DNA from: Capitella teleta
Taxonomy: Eukaryota > Annelida > Polychaeta > Capitellidae
Length of the DNA stretch: 64,000 nt
Assembly (NCBI GenBank): GCA_000328365.1
Contig: KB294061.1
Span: 1,497 to 65,496 of the forward strand
Direction of reading: 5' to 3'
In this document: piece by piece, positions 59,778 to 64,000 of the stretch
Position numbering within the stretch: position 1 is the stretch's first letter
Layout: each line of letters starts with the position of its first letter
Made by a program: the position numbers and the translations under genes
Notes under the pieces: generated by a model
The model's input: the letters and a program-made list of their open reading frames with translations, nothing else
Told to the model about the DNA's origin: nothing
Databases searched by the model: none

Positions 59778-62700
59778 GGTAAACATGCCGTGTCGTGAAT
59801 TTGTTCCGTCCATTTTCAACTTGTTTCGATAATGCCGATGTAATTATGATAAATGCACCAAATTAGTTCATTGCAGGATTGTGTGTTCTTTTACGTGCTA
59901 TTATCAGTACATTGGGGAAGTCCGGGCTCCTTTTGAACCATATTTTTGGCTTGTTCGTTTGCATGTGATATCAACTTATCATATTCATGTAAAGCTATAA
60001 TGTGTGATATCAAAGCTATTAGGGTATTAGGTTCAATCGCTTCAGGTTTCGTGTGTCTAGGGAAGAGATGACGTGTTGTGTGGTGTAGATTTCGACTGTT
60101 TCGAGAGTGATGCTGGCGCCATTACAATGGGAACGGGCGTTACCATGGGCAACGCCGGCTCTGGGGAATGGCGAATTCAGCATCGTGTCCTGTACTTTCA
60201 CTGGTACCGATGTTGAAACCTGCCATAACGTACACTGTATCTTGTAATCAATTTATGATTGTGTAGTTAATCCGACCATTCTAACTCGCTCTCGGTATCT
60301 TTGGAAACGACCGCGAAAACAAAATATAACGGATTGCAGAGCCAAGCAATGGTGTCGCGAGAAAACATCCGGAATAGAGAGCATTCGGATTAACGAGATC
60401 TGCATGTTGTATCACTCGATCTATAGAATTGCAGAGACGGCGGCTGCGGCTGCGGCGGCACGTGAAATGCAGCAACCGCCAGGTAATCAGGTGGCGCACC
60501 TTCTGAGAATAGACTTCATTAGTGCTCATCACTTGATTGAATGCATCCTGTCGTCGTCACGAGAGTACCTCATTGCGTATCTGCTTCAGAAAAGGGCGCC
60601 TCTCTGCCTTTGCCTCTCTACTCGCTCCCTCTCCCTTTCTGCCTCCTTCTCTTGCATGCCTCCCGTGCCGTTCACTCAACGATCTATTGTGTTGCACAGC
60701 TGGTCGTAATGGACATGCCGCCAGCTCCTACTTTTTTCCCTCTGTCGCGATCGTATTTGGATATGGAAACAGGCCTTAAGCGGTCGTTGCATTACTTTGT
60801 TGGAATTGAGTGGGTTTCTTTGTTTAATGTTTTGACTACCATCCCACCTCGCCTGCAGGGAACGTCCCGAGTTCTGGGCCCGTTCGGTCCACAAAGCGTT
60901 CCGGTTGCAGTGCTGCCCAACTGCACGATAAGAGCGATGTGTGTGTTAGTCTATTTGTTAACATGCAAGATAAAGACCCCCGTGGGATCTATGAAACAGA
61001 GTAGGGGGTCACCCCGGTCCCGGGCTTCTGCTCTCGCGCCCATATAACGCAATCGAGGGAAGGTGGAGCCATAAAACCACAATTGCCGTCACACTAAGTG
61101 TTGTTGGCTTCGGATTCTGCTAATTATTTGCAGCTTATAATTAATATCACAGTGTCTGAATCAATGCGATTAAATCGCCGGAAGTTGGGAACTAATGAGA
61201 TCGTAATGGGAAGATTTATAATCAGTTGTTTTTATTAATTAATGAATTATCACAGTTTTCGCTGGCCTCGCTCCTTGAGGGTCCATAGCGTATGGTGCAC
61301 GCTGTGTCGCAGGGCGGGGATGTGCCGAGACAGACTGGTGTCCGTCTTGTACACTTGGCAGTTCATGCGGGGGTCAAAATCTGTGACGCACTTCCGGTAG
61401 TGATGCAGGAATGCGTCGGTCGGCCGCACGTCGTATGGCAGCCAGTGTTCGTGCAGAGGTCGACTGATGTGGTGGATGCCCAGTTCGAAGAGGCGGCGCG
61501 GGGACACCATCGCTTTCGTCCGCACTTGGCTCAGATGCTTCGTTCGCAGGTCGGATTCGAGGTCGTACAGAACCCGACTGCCGGCTGAGCCGATCAGCAT
61601 TGGGTCAAAGAACGCGCTCTGGAAACTGAAGCCACTGTAGTTCTTTAGGGAGGTAGTGTTGCCGCCGACCAGGTGCTCGACCATGGCGGACCAGTTGGCG
61701 TGGTGCTGTGGAACGATGAATTCGTCGATGTCGTTGAACGCGACCAGGTGTGTTGAGCTCATGCTGCGGTACAGGCAGTCGTTGATGGCTAGGAGTTGTC
61801 CGTGGTACCACACCGCCCTGCTGGGTACGGGTACCCCCCAGGGGAGAGCGCTGACCACGCCCTGTTCGGAGTAGTAGTCCAACACGCGACGCATTTCCAT
61901 GGAAACTTCGTGAACGTAAAAGGTGAAGTGCGCTGCTCCGAGGAGGAGAGTGAGTTCGATGAACTCAACCAGCGTCGTCGAAGGGATGTGTCCAAACAGA
62001 GGAGACACGCACACCCCGAAGTCACGCACCGGGGCCTTCGCTGATGTGCTACGAACTGGTAGAGTCACGTGTCGCGGTTCTTCGGCGTTGTTCAGCGACA
62101 GCGTTACGTTGCACGGCGGTGAAGTCGCAGCCGGAAGACGACACGAAATGATCCAGCCGCCGAAGTCTTTGGCGTGGTTCTCGCACATCTCGTAGAAGGA
62201 CGGTTGCATCACGTGGTCTGTGTCGTTGAGCAGCATGTTGCAGGACACGGGAGGTCGTTCACCTTTGCGAAGTAGAGCAACGACGCGCACATACGCTTCG
62301 CCGTGCACGCGGTCGTCGTAGTAAGCGCTGTACACGTAGTGCGTGTTCCCCAGGCGCTGAAAGTCCGCTTGCTCTGCTGAGCCCGCTGAAGGGCATCCCC
62401 TGGGCAGCTCCCCCTTCGTTGTGGTTAGCGGCGCATCTGGTTCCACGAGCGGCGAAACCAGCGCGACGTCGACCGCCGTTTTGTTCTGCCGTTCGGTCAT
62501 CAGCGACCTGACCGCGCGGTGCTGCTGCTGCTGTCTCGTTCCATCTTCATCCTTGCGACGTTCCTCGCTGAACAACGGCAGCTGAGAGTGGAACATGAGC
62601 ACCAGCGTTAAGTAGGCTGCTAGGACGCATAGCAACAGGTTCCTGTACGACCACGCCATCCTTGGGCTCAGCTGCTGTCAAGCAGCCGCGTGAGGAGGAG

Positions 62701-63887
62701 GCTGCGCCGCTCGGGAGGAGTGTGCCTCGGTCGGTGGCGCATCTCTGCTGCTGCGGACCTCTGAGCGGCTGAGGCGCTGCTGCTGCGCTTTAAGGACCGC
62801 CGCCGCCTCTGCTATAGCTGCGGCTGCGTCCGGGTAATTAATTCCCCTCGTAGAAGGCTTTATCCGAACAGACGCTGCACCGAGGGAGCGCGGGAAATGA
62901 ACCCGACGTTATAGAGGCAAATGCACAGGCCCCCGCTGGCGACTTTGGGAAGTGGGGATTCATCACAACTCAGGCGCAATGCTATGTCATAAAGAAACAA
63001 CGAGCGGATAAAACAGCTCTGATGCGCTCCACTGCTGCGGTTGCCATGGTCCTCTCATATTACTCCGCGAAATCGCTGCAGTGCATTGTGTTGCAGTCAC
63101 AGTTGGATTCATACGGGGATCGTATGAATGCTGCAGCGGGGCAATTAGCCAACCTCTCCTGTTATGACGCTCTTCCTCTTGTTGTCGACCTTGTAAATTT
63201 CGTCTGCAGCGCCATCACAAAGCCAAGGCTATGCGCTGCCGCAGTCTGTAGCCTTTAATAAGGGCGGACGCTGAACAGGAAACCTGCGCCGTGCAAATAT
63301 TTACGCTGTATGGAACTAATAGGAGTCAAGAACCTTTTAAGCGTCGCTTCTTCCCCGCCACGTAAACACGCTTTCCCTTCTTTCACAGTCCGTCACCAAC
63401 GAAGAAGTGACGCAGGAAGAACTTGGCGGCGCCAAAACCCACACCACGCTCTCGGGTACGCAATCATAACGCACTCGCTGTGAATCATAACGCACCTCTT
63501 TTACAGGCGTCGCTCACGGTGCTTTTGACAACGACATCGAGGCTCTCCTCGGTATCCGTGACCTCTTCAACTTTTTGCCCCTCAGCAACCAAGACGAGGC
63601 TCCCATCCGTCGCTGTGATGACCCATGGTCAGTGTGTTTGAGTGTTTTTTTCATTCAGATTAAACCGTTTATTCTTGACAGGGATCGTGATGCCCTTGGA
63701 CTGGACACTGTTGTGCCGTTGGAGAGCACTGCACCCTACAACATGATGGACGTCATCAAGGGAGTGGTCGATGAGGCTGAGTTCTTTGAGATCCACGCTC
63801 AGTATGCCAAGAACATCATCGTGGGATTCGGTCGCATGAACGGACGTACCGTCGGCATTGTTGGCAATCAGCCAAAGGTGGCTGCAG
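46647..63887 (+). CDS. PCCB: PCCB, propionyl-CoA carboxylase beta chain (5' part; continues past the window)
   Basis: Ten exons give 364 codons in frame; the vertebrate protein has about 540, so roughly the last third lies to the right. The enzyme sits in the mitochondrial matrix with the biotin-bearing alpha chain and carboxylates propionyl-CoA to methylmalonyl-CoA. This chain does the carboxyl transfer. Visible support: an Arg/Lys/Ser-rich N-terminus ([10 protein letters not shown], a mitochondrial targeting peptide), [88 protein letters not shown], and [15 protein letters not shown] at the start of the second carboxyltransferase half. All exon joins keep frame. The start was chosen because an upstream in-frame ATG (46608) would add 13 residues lacking targeting character. 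Intron 7 (12 kb) hosts an antisense gene. Confidence 0.95.
47274..48492 (-). mobile_element. Pogo/Tigger DNA transposon in PCCB intron 1, 1219 bp, internally deleted
   Basis: Terminal inverted repeats begin CAGTGAAACCCCGCTAACTC at the left; the minus strand at the right begins CAGTAAAACCCCGCTAACTC. TA flanks both sides (47272-47273, 48493-48494). On the minus strand, about 47830 to 47530, a frame encodes a clear CENP-B/pogo DNA-binding domain: [40 protein letters not shown] and the second helix-turn-helix part [17 protein letters not shown]. The DDE catalytic domain is absent, so the copy cannot move by itself. Open reading extends upstream of the domain to about 47925 without a Met in that frame. 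It may bind its own ends if ever translated, but no such use is shown. Confidence 0.85.
48780..48972 (+). repeat. LINE-like 3' tail with TATTCT tandem repeat
   Basis: AATAAA (48930-48935) runs straight into about six TATTCT units (48936-48970). An AATAAA followed by a short tandem tail is the usual 3' end of CR1-like LINEs, as at 2895-2963. The 5' limit is a guess. Confidence 0.45.
49318..49500 (+). CDS. PCCB: PCCB exon 2
   Basis: 61 codons, [12 protein letters not shown] to AFVFSQ. Acceptor ATTCCAG, donor GTACAG. Phase 0 on both sides. Confidence 0.93.
49557..49613 (+). CDS. PCCB: PCCB exon 3
   Basis: 19 codons, [19 protein letters not shown], after acceptor TTGCAG; the donor GTTTGA is weak. 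Introns 2 and 3 are only 56 bp each. Confidence 0.92.
49670..49783 (+). CDS. PCCB: PCCB exon 4
   Basis: 38 codons, [20 protein letters not shown] to AGYADIFQ, including the carboxyltransferase motif [11 protein letters not shown]. Donor GTGGGT. Confidence 0.93.
49990..50160 (+). mobile_element. Old diverged SINE remnant in PCCB intron 4
   Basis: GTGCTGCCAAAGG, AGCATGCTGGATAAAGA, TTGGGATCTTTCGAAAAGAG and a GTTTCTGC-like block follow the order of the window's tRNA-derived SINE tail. The head is not clear. Much more diverged than the other copies. Confidence 0.5.
51017..51077 (+). CDS. PCCB: PCCB exon 5
   Basis: [20 protein letters not shown] plus one base of a split Gly codon. Acceptor TTTACAG, donor GTCAGT. 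Confidence 0.92.
51134..51183 (+). CDS. PCCB: PCCB exon 6
   Basis: Completes Gly and reads [16 protein letters not shown], giving the CAGGAVYSP oxyanion region. It is preceded by a 56-bp intron holding an inverted repeat. Donor GTGAGT. Confidence 0.92.
51275..51316 (+). CDS. PCCB: PCCB exon 7
   Basis: 14 codons, [14 protein letters not shown]. Donor GTAATT opens the 12-kb intron 7. Confidence 0.92.
51317..54911. other. PCCB intron 7, left part; no gene recognised
   Basis: AT-rich to about 53.2 kb, then a more GC-rich and pyrimidine-rich stretch (53.3-54.5 kb) with several long open frames on both strands that overlap and match no family. It could hold regulatory or non-coding RNA sequence, but I see no specific signal. 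Confidence 0.5.
54912..55230 (+). mobile_element. tRNA-derived SINE, copy 4 (best-preserved)
   Basis: Full-looking copy: GGGGGCACCGAATAGCTCAG head with an A box (TAGCTCAGTGG, 54924-54934), a B box (GGTTCGAGACC, 54986-54996), GGGCGTTATGATTG, GCTGCCCAACTGCGTAACAA, GGATAAAGAACCCTTGGGAT and an end at GGAGCCGTAAAACCCCAA. A short CA run follows, which may be the tail. It serves as reference for the family in this window. Confidence 0.9.
55231..60902. other. PCCB intron 7, GC-rich middle part; no gene recognised
   Basis: Notably GC-rich between about 55.4 and 58.5 kb, with CTG runs and many overlapping open frames that lack domains. A poly(A)-type run lies at 59747-59772. It may act as regulatory DNA for PCCB or the antisense GT92 gene, but this is only inferred from composition. 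Confidence 0.45.
56777..57140. repeat. Three CTG/CAG trinucleotide runs
   Basis: Runs at 56777-56791, 56932-56953 and 57116-57140 (five to eight units each) lie within 370 bp. A fourth, shorter CTG run lies in the GT92 coding region, where it encodes Gln. Confidence 0.9.
60903..61082 (+). mobile_element. 5'-truncated SINE copy
   Basis: Tail half of the main SINE: GCAGTGCTGCCCAACTGCA, AAGATAAAGACCCCCGTGGG, GGTCCCGGGCTTCTGCTC and GGTGGAGCCATAAAACC. The tRNA-like head is missing. It lies about 150 bp beyond the poly(A) signal of the antisense GT92 gene. Confidence 0.8.
61230..61235 (-). terminator. Poly(A) signal of the nested GT92 gene
   Basis: AATAAA on the minus strand about 15-20 nt after the stop codon at 61250-61252, in an AT-rich setting unlike the GC-rich coding region. 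It lets the nested gene end well inside the PCCB intron. Confidence 0.65.
61250..62659 (-). CDS. Glycosyltransferase family 92 (DUF23) type II membrane protein, nested in PCCB intron 7
   Basis: An intronless 469-residue frame. Residues 8-24 form a single membrane anchor after a short cytosolic end, as in Golgi glycosyltransferases; a Gln-rich stem follows. The GT92 domain runs from about 213 to 450: [45 protein letters not shown], the metal-binding [10 protein letters not shown] (D310-x-D312-E), [10 protein letters not shown] and [10 protein letters not shown] with AFLHHYRKC near the end. Known members transfer galactose to glycans (for example plant pectic galactan and nematode core fucose). 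Here donor and acceptor are unknown. Sites N145, N184, N322, N334 and N340 fit N-glycosylation. It is read opposite to PCCB from within its 12-kb intron. GC content is far above its surroundings. The single-exon form may reflect retroposition. Confidence 0.92.
   Translation of the reverse strand: MAWSYRNLLLCVLAAYLTLVLMFHSQLPLFSEERRKDEDGTRQQQQHRAVRSLMTERQNKTAVDVALVSPLVEPDAPLTTTKGELPRGCPSAGSAEQADFQRLGNTHYVYSAYYDDRVHGEAYVRVVALLRKGERPPVSCNMLLNDTDHVMQPSFYEMCENHAKDFGGWIISCRLPAATSPPCNVTLSLNNAEEPRHVTLPVRSTSAKAPVRDFGVCVSPLFGHIPSTTLVEFIELTLLLGAAHFTFYVHEVSMEMRRVLDYYSEQGVVSALPWGVPVPSRAVWYHGQLLAINDCLYRSMSSTHLVAFNDIDEFIVPQHHANWSAMVEHLVGGNTTSLKNYSGFSFQSAFFDPMLIGSAGSRVLYDLESDLRTKHLSQVRTKAMVSPRRLFELGIHHISRPLHEHWLPYDVRPTDAFLHHYRKCVTDFDPRMNCQVYKTDTSLSRHIPALRHSVHHTLWTLKERGQRKL
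62660..63020 (-). promoter_or_regulatory. GC-rich upstream region of the GT92 gene
   Basis: Rich in CpG, GCTGCTGC and GCCGCC words directly upstream of the GT92 start, and lacking a TATA box in the first 150 bp. This is the usual look of a CpG-type promoter. It lies about 400 bp left of PCCB exon 8. Confidence 0.5.
63389..63455 (+). CDS. PCCB: PCCB exon 8
   Basis: [20 protein letters not shown] then LS and one base of a split Gly codon. Acceptor TTTCACAG closes intron 7; donor GTACGC. Confidence 0.92.
63507..63627 (+). CDS. PCCB: PCCB exon 9
   Basis: Completes Gly and reads [20 protein letters not shown] to RRCDDP plus TG of a Trp codon. It follows a 51-bp intron. Donor GTCAGT. Confidence 0.92.
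63682..63887 (+). CDS. PCCB: PCCB exon 10
   Basis: Completes Trp and reads [16 protein letters not shown] to [19 protein letters not shown] plus one base. Donor GTACGA; the next exon lies beyond the window. Confidence 0.92.
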
Positions 63888-64000
63888 GTACGAATGGGCT
63901 TCGCCTACATGTGGTTCTAACTTGAACATCTCTCACTTAAGCATAAGGAAGAATCGTCATGAGTTCATGAGTCTTTAATTATCCAAGGTTCCAATCTCTT

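Overview
The window is one stretch of animal nuclear DNA with low gene density: spliceosomal introns, CR1-like LINE remnants, a tRNA-derived SINE family, and several DNA-transposon families (PIF/Harbinger, pogo/Tigger, mariner-like, and a TTAA-flanked element). Only a few host genes can be supported. The PCCB protein reads closely like its vertebrate counterparts, and the intergenic DNA is AT-rich and full of repeats. A marine invertebrate, perhaps a non-vertebrate deuterostome, fits best, but this is an inference and I cannot name a species. I saw no LTR element, retrovirus copy, CRISPR array or rRNA gene.

Left part (1-42 kb). This is mostly intergenic or intronic DNA with repeats. A minus-strand two-exon fragment of an unrecognised protein lies at 16.4-17.9 kb. 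A possible signal-peptide exon lies at 27.97-28.07 kb (minus). A complete small minus-strand gene lies at 36.0-36.6 kb, with a TATA box, a 49-nt intron and an AATAAA signal. It encodes a 128-residue secreted protein whose 18 mature cysteines fall into three blocks of six. Named repeats include a LINE at 8.2-10.1 kb, a hairpin element at 10.8-11.05 kb, a PIF/Harbinger element at 11.9-13.6 kb, a pogo-like element at 15.5-16.2 kb, a mariner-like element at 34.6-35.2 kb, and two inverted 702-bp copies of one TTAA-flanked element at 33 and 41 kb. An assembly gap of 50 N lies at 18399-18448.

Right part (42.9-64 kb). An intronless cytochrome P450 (495 codons, plus) is followed 2.2 kb later by PCCB, the mitochondrial propionyl-CoA carboxylase beta chain (plus). 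PCCB starts at 46647 and runs off the right edge; ten exons (364 codons) are visible. Its intron 1 holds a pogo/Tigger element that keeps a readable DNA-binding domain. Its 12-kb intron 7 holds a complete intronless type II membrane glycosyltransferase of family GT92 on the opposite strand, with its own GC-rich upstream region and poly(A) signal. The same intron carries a GC-rich tract with CTG runs and two SINE copies.

The genes do not form a pathway. PCCB works in mitochondrial propionate breakdown, the GT92 enzyme in the Golgi, the P450 at the endoplasmic reticulum, and the Cys-rich protein outside the cell. The most notable unexplained signals are the Cys-rich secreted protein, the P450 with departures at two usual catalytic or heme-contact positions, and a 9-mer (ATCATAACG) found 15 times across both strands, including paired copies inside two very short PCCB introns.
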